Shown: piece after piece, positions 1 to 9,055 of the stretch | Position numbering within the stretch: the stretch's first letter is position 1 | Layout: every line of letters starts with the position of its first letter | Assembly: GCA_019059635.1 (NCBI GenBank) | Contig: JAGVRJ010000007.1 | Coordinates: 372,001-436,000, forward strand | Length of the DNA: 64,000 nucleotides | Direction of reading: 5' to 3' | From: Proales similis | Taxonomy: Eukaryota; Rotifera; Eurotatoria; Ploima; Proalidae | Program-made: the position numbers and the translations under genes | Notes under the pieces: model-generated | Databases searched by the model: none | Told to the model about the DNA's origin: nothing | Seen by the model: the letters and a program-made list of their open reading frames with translations, nothing else

Positions 1-85
1 CTCTAACCTATTGACCGAATTGATCTAACACTCTCACATTTGTGATGCATATTTTCATTTTGGCCTTTTTTTTTTATTTGAACAG

Positions 86-802
86 AAATCCGAGGCGAAC
101 ATAAACAAGAGAAACAAATTCCGGCAGCAGAAGGATGCGCTGAAAGAAGAAAGAGAAAAGTTGAGAAACGGAGCGATGGTCATTTCGCCGGCCTCGTCGA
201 CCTCGTCAGATTCGTCATCGTCGTCGCCCAGACTTTCGTCGGCGGCCAACTCGCCCAGCGGCAACATTCTGAATTCAAACGAACAAGACGAGCTGGAAGA
301 AGACAGTGCTTCCAAGGACAGCTGTAGTAGTCGCGCCTCGACCGGATCGGTGAGAGCGACCAAGAACTACAAGAGCTCGGCATGCATAAACATCAACATG
401 GCAGAGGCGAGTTCTTCTTGTTCACCGAGCGTTCAAATGATGCAGAGCTGCATGGTGATCAAGCCAGCCAGATTAAACGACTCTGACTGTTCAAGTGAGG
501 CCTACAAGGCCAAGATTGGCGTTCGATTCAACGAGATAATCGCCTATGAGTCGAATAGCAGTGGCTACAACAGCGGAGATAACACGCCTCGATTTGGCAC
601 CGAATCGACTGAGACTCCTGATAGAAGCGAGGCAAACAACAGCACCGACGCAATCAGAAGTAGCTTCCTGAGACCTAGCCAGCCGTCTTCGGCTGCTGGT
701 TCGGTTGTGTCGAGGCGAAATTCGGCAATTATTCACACCAATTCGGCCCATGTGAACTCCAACGCTTCCAAGAGGGTCAGCTTGAACGTAACTGATTTGT
801 GA
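86..802 (+). CDS. 3' terminal exon of an unrecognised Ser-rich protein (partial)
   Basis: A 3' splice site (T-rich tract ending aacag) precedes position 86, and an open frame runs from there to TGA at 800-802, about 238 residues. The start lies outside the window. The exon begins with a short basic, charged stretch (KRNKFRQQKDALKEEREK) that could be helical. A low-complexity tail follows, rich in Ser, Asn and Thr (SSTSSDSSSSSPRLSSAANS), with scattered Cys and RRNS-type phosphorylation sites. It looks like a disordered cytoplasmic tail. I do not recognise the family, and no catalytic or membrane motif is visible. An AATAAA at 1087-1092 fits its poly(A) site, giving a 3' UTR of roughly 300 nt. 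Confidence 0.6.
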   Translation, partial: KSEANINKRNKFRQQKDALKEEREKLRNGAMVISPASSTSSDSSSSSPRLSSAANSPSGNILNSNEQDELEEDSASKDSCSSRASTGSVRATKNYKSSACININMAEASSSCSPSVQMMQSCMVIKPARLNDSDCSSEAYKAKIGVRFNEIIAYESNSSGYNSGDNTPRFGTESTETPDRSEANNSTDAIRSSFLRPSQPSSAAGSVVSRRNSAIIHTNSAHVNSNASKRVSLNVTDL

Positions 803-1449
803 TTGGTCTGGTTTGCTTTACCATACACACACACACACCAGCTTTTGCCTTTTCCTATTTATCTCTTGCAAGAGTGGCTCGTATCACTTGAGATTCACAG
901 ACCAAATGGTCGACATTTCTTTTATTAAACGTTGTTTCCGAATATGCGATCATAAACACTTTTCATTCGTATTCAATTTGTCGCGTTCTGTTTTGTTCTG
1001 CTTTTGCTCCTACTCGAAACAAGTTCTGTGTTTGTTTTCTCTCACATTTTCGTTATACTGTTTTCCCTATTTGACTAACCAGCCAGAATAAAGCGACCAG
1101 TCCTACAAGACAAATACGCTTGTTTGTTTGGTGTCTCATAATCACAGACATGCTTGGTTTGGGCAAAACTAGAGAAGAGAGAGAGAGAAGCAAATCAATC
1201 GGTAACCACCATTTAAATTTTTTTTTCTCACTAAAAAGGTCGCAGTAACATAACATTAAAATAAATAGGGACCATAAAAACGCACAGAAACGGCGGCTTA
1301 ATAATAAGTAACAACAATTGAATTTCTCTAAAATATTTTTCACACTGCCCGGTTCAGCTGTATGTCAACAATAAAAACTTCTTATTTTCTTCTGAAAAAG
1401 GGGATTTGGTTAGAAAAGGCGGTTTTATTAGACTAGATCAGCAAGTCAC
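803..1449. other. Convergent 3' UTR region
   Basis: No gene is visible. It holds a CA dinucleotide run (about 825-838) and AATAAA at 1087-1092 for the plus-strand gene. The reverse-strand AATAAA (TTTATT, 1424-1429) lies only about 20 nt past the stop of the minus-strand EGF gene. A further plus-strand AATAAA is at 1370-1375. Confidence 0.6.
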
Positions 1450-2379
1450 TTACCCGAATCCAGGAGCGCCAAAGCCACCGCCAAGGCCACCGCCAAGACC
1501 ACCGAAGCCGCCCATACCACCCATGCCGGGCATACCACCGAATCCAGCGGCACCAGCACCGAATCCAGGAGCGCCAGCTCCGAATCCACCAAGTCCAGGT
1601 GCACCTCCGAATCCGGGCATACCAGGTCGGGCACCAGCAGCACCCAAGCCAGCAGCACCACCGAAGCCAGCAGCACCACCGAAGCCACCCATACCGGGCA
1701 TGCCGCCGAAACCGCCCATGCCACCAAGACCGCCCATGCCTCCGAGGCCGCCCATGCCGGGCATACCGCCGAAGCCACCCATGCCGCCGAATCCAGGCAT
1801 ACCCGGAGCACCAGGAGCACCTGGGGCAGCAGGAGTAGCAGCAGCGGGGTTAGCTCCCGCAGAAGCTGGGATGTTGGCGGCCTGAGCAGCGGCACTTCCT
1901 CCGATGGGCGAAGCGACTGGCGAAACAGCGGCAGATCCAGGCGGCGGAACTGGCACAGGGATGACCAATGGTGGAGTGAAGTCGTCGATCAGCTGGCAGT
2001 ATTTGCCGGTCAGGCCTCTCTGGCACACGCAAGTGAAGTCAGGAAGGTTGTCGATGGTTCGAGTGGTCACACAGGTACCGCCCGACAAGCACGGGTTGTT
2101 GGCGCAAGAGTCGGGCAAGAAGCAGTTCTGGTTGGCACGCGGGTTGCAGCAAGCGCCGGTCAAAACGTCGCAAATCTGGCACTGGCCGTTGTTGCACACA
2201 TAATCATAGTAGTCGTAGGCAGCGTAGTCAAGGAAGCTGAATGGGAAGATGGGAATCTGTCGCTTGCTGAGCTTCTTGACCACCTCGTTTTCTTCGGTCT
2301 CGCTGATGCTTGACTCGGCTTGCGAGCAGGCCACTGCGCATATGCACAGGCCTAAAACAATAAGTGTTCTGCGATCCAT
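1450..2379 (-). CDS. Secreted EGF-like protein with Gly/Met-rich tail
   Basis: A single 309-residue frame. It starts with a signal peptide (MDRRTLIVLGLCICAVAC), then a short acidic pro-segment ending in the dibasic site KLSKR|Q. Next come an Asp/Tyr-rich stretch (YAAYDYYDYVC), a Cys cluster (CQICDVLTGACC), and one EGF-like domain around residues 93-130 with the usual GG-T-C and G-xGKYC pattern. The last ~110 residues are a low-complexity tail of GGMPGMGG/FGG units. The sequence supports a secreted structural or matrix protein. It is a clear paralogue of the gene at 2948-5112, sharing the Cys cluster, the C-LPDSC motif and the EGF core. The TAA stop overlaps a good donor (GGGTAAGTG), so a short alternative 3' exon near 1400 is possible. 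An adhesive, cuticular or biomineral role is inference only. Confidence 0.85.
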   Translation of the reverse strand: MDRRTLIVLGLCICAVACSQAESSISETEENEVVKKLSKRQIPIFPFSFLDYAAYDYYDYVCNNGQCQICDVLTGACCNPRANQNCFLPDSCANNPCLSGGTCVTTRTIDNLPDFTCVCQRGLTGKYCQLIDDFTPPLVIPVPVPPPGSAAVSPVASPIGGSAAAQAANIPASAGANPAAATPAAPGAPGAPGMPGFGGMGGFGGMPGMGGLGGMGGLGGMGGFGGMPGMGGFGGAAGFGGAAGLGAAGARPGMPGFGGAPGLGGFGAGAPGFGAGAAGFGGMPGMGGMGGFGGLGGGLGGGFGAPGFG

Positions 2380-2947
2380 TGTCTATAAATAACCGGTCCA
2401 ATAGCCGTCTAAACAGAAAGAGAGAGTCGATTGAGGTTGCTTCGGTTCACTTGGCTGTCGGCTGAAATGACACAAATTAAATATAAAATCGATTTAAATT
2501 CGAGGGGTGAACATTCGAACAGAAAATCGGAATAGGAGTCGGTCAAGACACTTCCAGCAGAATTGAAAACAAGCAAAGATAAGAACGGTCAGAGGAGAAT
2601 AAGAAAAAAAAACGAAAACGAGCTGCTAATTGCAGGTCGTTCAAAATTTCACCAACTTTTCGTTTTATAATCGAACAAAAATTGGCCAAAAGTCGAGTTA
2701 CAAAAACCAAATCATAAAAAAAAACTGAATAAATAGGCTTCAAACTAAATGATGATAAAAAAAAGAAGAGTCGAGCGAAAGGCTTCTAAAAAGCGCTCAT
2801 ACTCGCAAAGTGCAAAACAATGAGAGGCTTGAGATCCTCTAAATGATAGAAAGCCAAGTGCACGCTTGTTAAAACAACTGCCATGAACAACTCATGTCGA
2901 ATGGAAAAACATGGAATTTTGTATAAAATGATTGTGGGTTCGGAATC
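2380..2947. other. Intergenic: upstream of the first EGF gene, 3' of the second
   Basis: AT-rich, with no convincing reading frame. It must contain the promoter of the minus-strand gene at 1450-2379 and the 3' UTR of the gene ending at 2948. I see no further feature. Confidence 0.5.
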
Positions 2948-5112
2948 TTAATTAATCGAATCGATGCACGATTCTGCATCATAATCATACAACTGCCCGT
3001 CTGGACATTTAATCAATTTGGCCTGTTCTCCAGCACGTGGCTCAATCCAGATCTCACTCGGCCTGTCAACGCTTTTTTAAAAATCAGATGTTTGCTGGCT
3101 TTTATATTTTGCCTGAAAAGATCGACTTACAGATTAGAGTTGGCCATCCTCTGATCAGGTCTATTCATGGGCCGGGCGTCAAAGCTAATGAGCCCCGGCT
3201 CGCCTGAGAAACCACCTGGAAACATCATCGGAAATTCAGCCAGTCGCCCTCCGTTGCGAGCAACAAGCTTAGAAGCAAGCGCTTCTTTCTTCATCATATC
3301 GATCATTTTTTCCGACTGTTGATTATCCAGAGCAGGCTGGTTATCGGAATTTGCCGAACTTTCGAACCTGGCTTTGATCGGTGTTTTGAGTTTAATCGGC
3401 CTGTTCAGCACAATATTGTTCGGGTGTTCCATAATTGGCCGCGATTGAGTCGGATCATTTACAGGAGACTGGCTGGTCATCATTGAAGGCATTGAAGGTA
3501 TCCTCATTCTAGCCGGTTCTTGAGGCCTTTTTCCTTGTTCTTGCCCGTTCATATCCGTTTTGATTTCGACTTTCTGCCCGACATTGACAGGCTCCTTGCC
3601 CAAAACATTTTGATTCTGCGTCTCTTTCTTGCTCTGGGTCGAAACTGGAGGAGATGCTTTACTAGTCGCGGCCTTGGCAGTATCGATCAAGTTCATCTGC
3701 GAAAAGCCAGGATTTGAGCCGGCGAACTTGAGCAGCTCTTCAAGCTGATTTGTAGATAGATCCAGAGAGCGGCCTGATCTCAGAGCGCCGCCTGAACCAG
3801 CACCAGCTTGCAAAGGATTTGACAATATTCCTTGTGCTCCCATACTGGAAGGAGGTTGGAACGCTTGCATAGGAGCTGAGAACTGTTGCTGACTCGTGAG
3901 ACCTTGGACATTTGAAACAGACGGCATCTGATTCATCAAACCAGCGGCTCCCAAGCCAGAGGCTCCGGCTAGTCCAGCTCTTTGATTCAACATGCCTGAC
4001 GAAAGTCCTGCTGAGGTGAGACCACTCGAGCCAAGTGCCGCCATTTCTGGCATTTGACTAAGGGGCGCAGGTGGCATATAGTTTTGGAACGGCTGCGAGA
4101 AAGCGGCTTGAAGTGGCGCCGTTGGTTGGACGGCAACAGAAGGCTGAGCAGACGGCAAAACTTGAGCTGACTGAGCTATTGAAGCGGCAACTGCTGGTTG
4201 TGCAGCTGCTGCTTGAGCCGGTACAACTGCGGGTGATGGCGGAGCAACAGCAGGAGCAGCAGCTGGAAAAGCGCCAGGCGCAGGGCCGGGAAGAGCACCG
4301 GGAACTCCTCCGAAAGCTGGAGGCATTGCAGGCCCAGGCAATGGAATACCTGGGAAACCGGGCGGGACCGGTGGGATAGGACCGAAAGGTATTCCGGCCA
4401 ATGGCGGCATGAACGGAGGCGGCACCATCTGAGCGCCAACGAAAAATGTGTTTGTCATTTGGCAGTATTTGCCAGTTAGGCCCGGCAAGCACACGCAGAT
4501 GAAATCGGGCCGATCATCAATTGTCTTTGTGGTGATACAGGTGCCTCCGGACAAGCACGGATTGTTGAGACAAGAATCGGGCAAGAAGCAGTTTATATCC
4601 ACGTCGGGGTCGCAGCATTCGCTGGTAAGAACATCACAAAGCTGGCATTCCGTCTCCGAGCAAACCCAGTCGTAATAGTCATACGCATAGTCGGAGACAA
4701 ATGAGCCGTAGTAGTCGTTGTAATCATAGGCGCCGTAGCCCATTCCCATGCCGCCGGTGAACAGGGCTAAATTCATCGCTTGTCGCTTAGCTCGTGTGTG
4801 ACTCAATGCATGAGCCTTGACTGAAGTTGAATTCGAATCAGTTTGATTTGACGAGTTGGACTCGGGTTTATCTTGCAGATCGACTGCTGATCCCAGACTG
4901 GCTTAATGATTTAAAATTTTTTTTTATAAATCGGACAAAGCAAGACGCTGTCTTGTGTAGCTACCTGCCCTTGTAATATGAATCAGACGCCAGGCTAGCC
5001 AGACAGAGAGCACAAGCGACGCTACCTAGAGGTCGAATGAGACTCAATTGCGGATATTGTTGCCGATCGATTCAAAAATGCTTACATTTAGGCTTGCGAA
5101 TGTGACACGCAT
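2948..5112 (-). CDS. Secreted EGF-like protein with Pro/Ala/Gln-rich region (paralogue of 1450-2379)
   Basis: Four exons join in phase: 5112-5086, 5025-4965, 4901-3131 and 3062-2948, giving 657 residues. The first two encode a hydrophobic leader (MRVTFASLN, then VASLVLSVWLAW). After a Ser/Asn-rich segment comes the dibasic site RAKR|Q, then Gly/Tyr/Asp-rich sequence (GYGAYDYNDYYG, YAYDYYDWVC). The Cys cluster (CQLCDVLTSECC) and one EGF-like domain (LNNPCLSGGTC to GLTGKYC) follow. The long C-terminal part is Pro-, Ala-, Gln- and Met-rich and probably disordered. The last exon adds a CPDGQLYDYDAESC segment that loosely recalls a chitin-binding-like Cys pair. The third exon ends CTGTAAGTC, so unspliced transcripts would stop at once. 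An alternative junction for exons 2-3 is also in phase but leaves no ATG. Function unknown; a secreted matrix role is inferred. Confidence 0.75.
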
Positions 5113-6031
5113 TTAAATGTGACGAGCGCGACAATGAATTAACAACAACACACAAGAAAAGTTGAAGCGTAAATCGAAATAGAGTCGATTCGGCAAATGC
5201 GATTCGTGTTCGTTTGATTTAAGTATTGAGAGAGCTCAGCGTATGCTTTATTGAGCCAGTGAAGTGAATTTTCCGAAGCCGGCTTAGTAAAAAAAGAGTC
5301 TGAGTTTGAAATAATCATTGATTGCAGTTCAGTATATATTAATAAACATCAATACACACACACACAGAGTTACACGCTTAGTTTTACTCTCGTGAATGAG
5401 AGCTAACTAGACCGAGGTCTGACTGCATTCTCTCTCATCAAACGCGTTTTCGAATCTGTAAGCTTAGAGCAGCTTCAGTTCGCAGCGGAAGAAGAGTGCA
5501 AAGCTCGAAGCTTACTACTTGCGCATTTAAGCTCCAAGCTATCTGTGCACTGAGCCGCTCGGCCACCTCCTCTCTCAAATTGGATAAGCAGCGAACCAAT
5601 ACGAGTGTCTCATGTCAGCAAACAACAACTCTTTGACCAATGCAGCCAATCAATAATCATTGTTCACTTTTCTCACAGTCCCCTCTTCCTCTCTTTCTCT
5701 CTCTCTCTCTCTTCCTCTTCTTTTCTTTGTCAAACCATCCCATCACTCGGTTGTGTCGAAGTTCTTTATTCAGCTCGGAGTAGCCAACATCTACACTAAC
5801 TTCTCATAAGCCCAACAACCCTCGCCCCTGCCGACTAGACACAGACCTTTATTTGGCTTGTTGCTTCAAAACCACGTTTATTCTTATAACAATACAGCTA
5901 AAATGTCTGTTTAACAAGTGTCTAAAACAATATGGTCTGTGCTGCTGCCTGGCAAATTATTTTAATGCCGGGTGACAGCTTCTTGTTTTAAAAAAATTCA
6001 ATCGGCGCTTCTTGGTTCAATTCAAGTCGAC
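5113..6031. other. Intergenic with simple repeats
   Basis: No gene recognised. It contains a CA run (about 5354-5366), a CT-rich tract (about 5683-5714), and reverse-strand AATAAA at 5877-5882 that fits the 3' end of the Asp-Tyr-Tyr gene. The promoter of the minus-strand gene at 2948-5112 should lie at its left end. Confidence 0.5.
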
Positions 6032-6802
6032 TTAATAGTAATCGTAGTAATCATAGTAGTCGTAATAGTCATAATAGTCATAATAATCGTAGTAATCATA
6101 GTAGTCGTAATAGTCATAGTAGTCATAGTAATCGTAATAGTCATAGTAGTCGTAATAGTCGTAATAGTCATAGTAGTCATAGTAGTCGTAGTAGTCATAG
6201 TAGTCATAGTAGTCGTAATAGTCGTAATAGTCGTAATAGTCGTAGTAGTCACGAGCTTGCCTCTTCACTCTTGTGTTTGGACTCAAGCGATTTGGAGAGC
6301 GCCGTTTTGAGCTCAAGTTCTTGGCGTTGACGGGCGAATAGTTTTTAGCTCCAAAACGCCGTCTCGGATGCATTCCATTTCTGGCTGATTCGACATTTTT
6401 GGCCTTTAAAGCCCTCAGGCCTTCCTTGAGACCTTTGGCCCGTTGGCTTGTCAAATCCGATGAAACGTCATTTCTCTTCTGATCCCTAAGTTGCTTCAAA
6501 TTGGAGAGTTGATTTTTCAAATCCTTCTTGAAAGCATCCTTATCGAATTCGGACGATTTCTTGGCAAACGCTTGCTTGGGCTCTGATTGGTATAAAGTAA
6601 AAGTTTTAAACTATTTTGCCCAATGATGGCGTAGGTCCAAGTAACTTACCTTCTTTCTTTTCGATTGCCTTGGCCTCGGACAACAAGAAACATGCCGTAG
6701 CCAGGACTGTAAACTGAAGACGTGTTTTGATTAAAAAAAGGTGACCTTTGGCCGAGATAAGCAGGGAAGAATAAATTGGCTTACATGAATCAGTAACTTC
6801 AT
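6032..6802 (-). CDS. Secreted protein with 24 tandem Asp-Tyr-Tyr repeats
   Basis: Three exons (6802-6785, 6713-6650, 6582-6032) give 210 residues. Exon 1 is only 18 coding nt (MKLLIH); exon 2 completes a signal peptide (FTVLATACFLLSEAKA). Next is a strongly basic region of about 110 residues (Lys/Arg-rich, with RRRFGAKNYS and SSKRRSPNR). A dibasic site VKR|QA follows, then 24 uninterrupted DYY triplets to the stop, so the C-terminus is purely Asp and Tyr. The layout of basic pro-part, cleavage site and acidic Tyr-rich part suggests a charge-neutralised precursor cleaved to release an acidic Tyr polymer. The KRQ site and DYYDY motif match the two EGF genes upstream. Tyr could be hydroxylated or cross-linked, and Asp could bind metal; both are inference. 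No homologue is known to me. Confidence 0.8.
6035..6250 (-). repeat. Tandem 9-bp coding repeat (Asp-Tyr-Tyr)x24
   Basis: A 216-bp array of 9-bp units (GAC-TAY-TAY on the minus strand) that varies only at synonymous third positions. The variation shows that the protein sequence is under selection. The repeat makes the opposite strand appear as a long Val/Ile frame. Confidence 0.95.
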
Positions 6803-7241
6803 TTTGAGCGCGATTAAAATCAATATGAAGACTTGGCCAGCATTCACGATTGCTTTTCTAACCAGTGCTCACTTGCACGCTCATCCATCGTAATGAAATC
6901 GTAGGAAAAATAAGAATACGCCGAGAATTGAAGCCAAACGCGCTCATTGACCTTGGTTCATCAGCGTACATGTATTCGCGTGATGGAGCTACTACTCTCT
7001 TGCTATGGTCGCTTTCGCTCGATAATCGATTTTTATTTGATTTCTGATTTTAGCAGCTCTTTAATTTAAAATCGGCTGTCTACCGTCCGTACCTAAATTT
7101 CTGTATCTCTGTTTAAGCCGAGCTTTCTGTCCCCGCAGAATGAGCTTGTTCTGATTCGCTTTTTTAGTTTATTTGGTCAAACAACAAAGTTTAAAAGAAA
7201 ATCAACAAGATGCTGTGATAGCCCTTTCTTGCCAAGTCTAT
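6803..7241. other. Intergenic between two small secreted-protein genes
   Basis: No frame worth calling. Reverse-strand AATAAA (7168-7173) lies about 70 nt beyond the stop of the gene at 7242-7757. The right-hand gene's 3' UTR and the left-hand gene's promoter must share this space. Confidence 0.5.
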
Positions 7242-7757
7242 CTACTGAGGAGTTCTACTCTTTTTACTCTTTGTTTTTGAGGATGATTTTTTCATAATTC
7301 TGGGATGTTTTATTCCGACACTTTTTTTTTCAGCAGCTTTTCCTTGCCCTTTTCTACCATTTATGCTCAGTCGCTTAGCTCCAGATTTTGGCGTTATTTT
7401 ATTATTTGATCCTGTAAGGGCGCTTTTTTTGCTATCCGATGCCGGAGTGGAGTATTTCTTTTGTTTATTTGTAACTTTACCAGACATAGCTACGACTAGT
7501 CGAGAGGGAGGAAAGAGAATTAACAAACAAGATAATGGCAAAACACCGATAAAGAGATGGCACCATCTACCATTTTCAGTTTGCGCTGCCTGGACTTGTG
7601 TCGGAGCATTTTGCTGAACATTTAGGGCTTGAGCATGAATAAGGATTAGGCATGTGGCCAACACAACGGTCTGTAATTTCCAAATTAAACTTCAATTGAA
7701 AATAAAAACTGTAAAGGAAGGGAGGCATTCATGTCTCACCAAAACGATAAGCTTCAT
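7242..7757 (-). CDS. Small secreted Lys/Ser-rich protein
   Basis: Three exons (7757-7740, 7670-7571, 7495-7242) give about 123 residues. As in the neighbouring DYY gene, exon 1 is 18 coding nt (MKLIVL) and exon 2 finishes a signal peptide (TVVLATCLILIHAQA). The mature part begins Gln/Asn-rich (LNVQQNAPTQVQAAQ) and turns into a Lys/Ser/Thr-rich tail (KKSSSKTKSKKSRTPQ). It lacks the KRQ-DYY motif and the EGF domain of its neighbours. The last splice acceptor is ambiguous: two in-frame AGs six nt apart give proteins differing by two residues. The shared first-exon design and adjacency suggest it belongs to the same secreted set, perhaps as a polycation partner for the acidic DYY protein. That partnership is speculative. 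Confidence 0.75.
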
Positions 7758-7812
7758 GGTTAAAAAGCGATTTCCTAATCAGAATTGATCAAATCAACGA
7801 CGCGGTTCATGT

Positions 7813-7819
7813 TTTTATA
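7813..7819 (-). promoter_or_regulatory. TATA-box candidate
   Basis: Reads CTATAAAAA on the minus strand, about 56-62 nt upstream of the ATG at 7757. That distance suits a short 5' UTR. Assigned from sequence and spacing only. Confidence 0.45.
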
Positions 7820-9055
7820 GCAAACTTTTTGAATAGCTGATTAAATGAGAATTGATTGTTCAGTTCACCAATCGTTTTGATGCGACGATAGTTTCGCTAA
7901 TGCGACCTTTCAAGTTCTTGGCTATGAAACTTAGCTCTAGCTTGTTTTAGTTTGACTATAGAAGCGTTTATTTTGAATTAAAACAAGATTCATACGCTTA
8001 GGGCCAAGTGAAATGACAAGCTTTCAGCTTTTCAACAAGCTCAAAACAGCTGCTTGGACATGTTTGAACTAGAAAAGTCCAGAGCGGGCTGCAGGTCGGC
8101 ATTGCGGGGAATAGAGTGCTCGCTGCGTTTCTATTTGAGCACAAGTGAGCGGAGAAGAGTAAAAGCGGCAATTGGCGACACGCAGCCATTTGAGGGGAGG
8201 GGGAGCAGGCGATTAAATCACGAACAGTAAATAGTTGATATGTGAGCCTGAGTCATCAGAGAGGCACGTCGCTGTTGAATTGTCATGACAACTTGTCTCA
8301 TATCTGTTTGCTTGACGCCGCCGCTGCTGCCGATGGGAGCTTTGCTCGACTCCGCATCGACCGTGCTCGCCTTCAAGTCCCAATGGGCCATCCGGTCTTT
8401 CTCCTGTCAGATGTGTTTTCGTTTCGCATAAGCATAATTTGAAGCCGAGTCTTCACGCTGATTGTGAATCACTTCTCGGTCAGGTCGCATGCTGAGTCCA
8501 AGTTGGTGGCCAAAGAGGGGGGCGTCGAGGAATATAAACTACAAATTTCCATGACGACAAAGTGACATTTAGCTCAGCATGCGCTCTTATCTCTTCAACT
8601 GATAATCAAGCAATAGAGCGAGAATTCTAGCCACAACAACGTGCTTTACCTGCTCAGGCTCTCTTCAAGATTTAGACCTTTAAGTGGGCAAATATTTCAT
8701 GGCGCCAACCCATCATCGTGCAGACCTTTTCCACGAGGGACAGAAAAGCAAAAAAAGAGAACAATTGAGCTCTTGCTCTTTATTCGAGCGTTGGTGCCTT
8801 GAGTTTCTGTTGATTTTTTTTTCCAATTTGTTGCCAATCGCCTGACTTGAGTCAAATCCCAAATGAATACAGCCTTGATTACTGGGAGCCGTTGTAAGCC
8901 GAAACGAGAATTAAAGCCATTAAAGCACTCGTGCGCAGAAATCACTCTCAATTCTGAGCCCAGAGCTCGAATGCGTCGCTTTCTTAAAATTTCTTTTTCT
9001 TATTATTGCTCGACTCGACTTAACTGACGCATTGACTCGCTTTCGATTTCTAGAA
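7820..9055. other. Divergent intergenic region (secreted cluster / dynein)
   Basis: About 1.2 kb without a convincing gene. It should hold the promoters of the minus-strand gene at 7242-7757 and the plus-strand dynein gene. TATAAA occurs near 8534, about 520 nt before the dynein ATG. A pyrimidine-AG (tttcgatttctag) ends 2 nt before that ATG, so the dynein 5' UTR is probably spliced. Confidence 0.4.

Noticed and set aside
1406-1885. Plus-strand Pro-rich open frame
   Set aside because: It is the antisense of the Gly/Met-rich EGF gene; GGN codons on one strand read as Pro-rich on the other. It has no signal peptide, and the poly(A) context favours the minus strand.
6035-6250. CRISPR-like or satellite array
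   Set aside because: The repeat unit is 9 bp with no spacers and is coding; the genome is animal.
5972-6310. Plus-strand Val/Ile-rich frame resembling a membrane protein
   Set aside because: It is purely the complement of the 9-bp DYY repeat. The minus strand has signal peptide, introns in phase and synonymous third-position variation.
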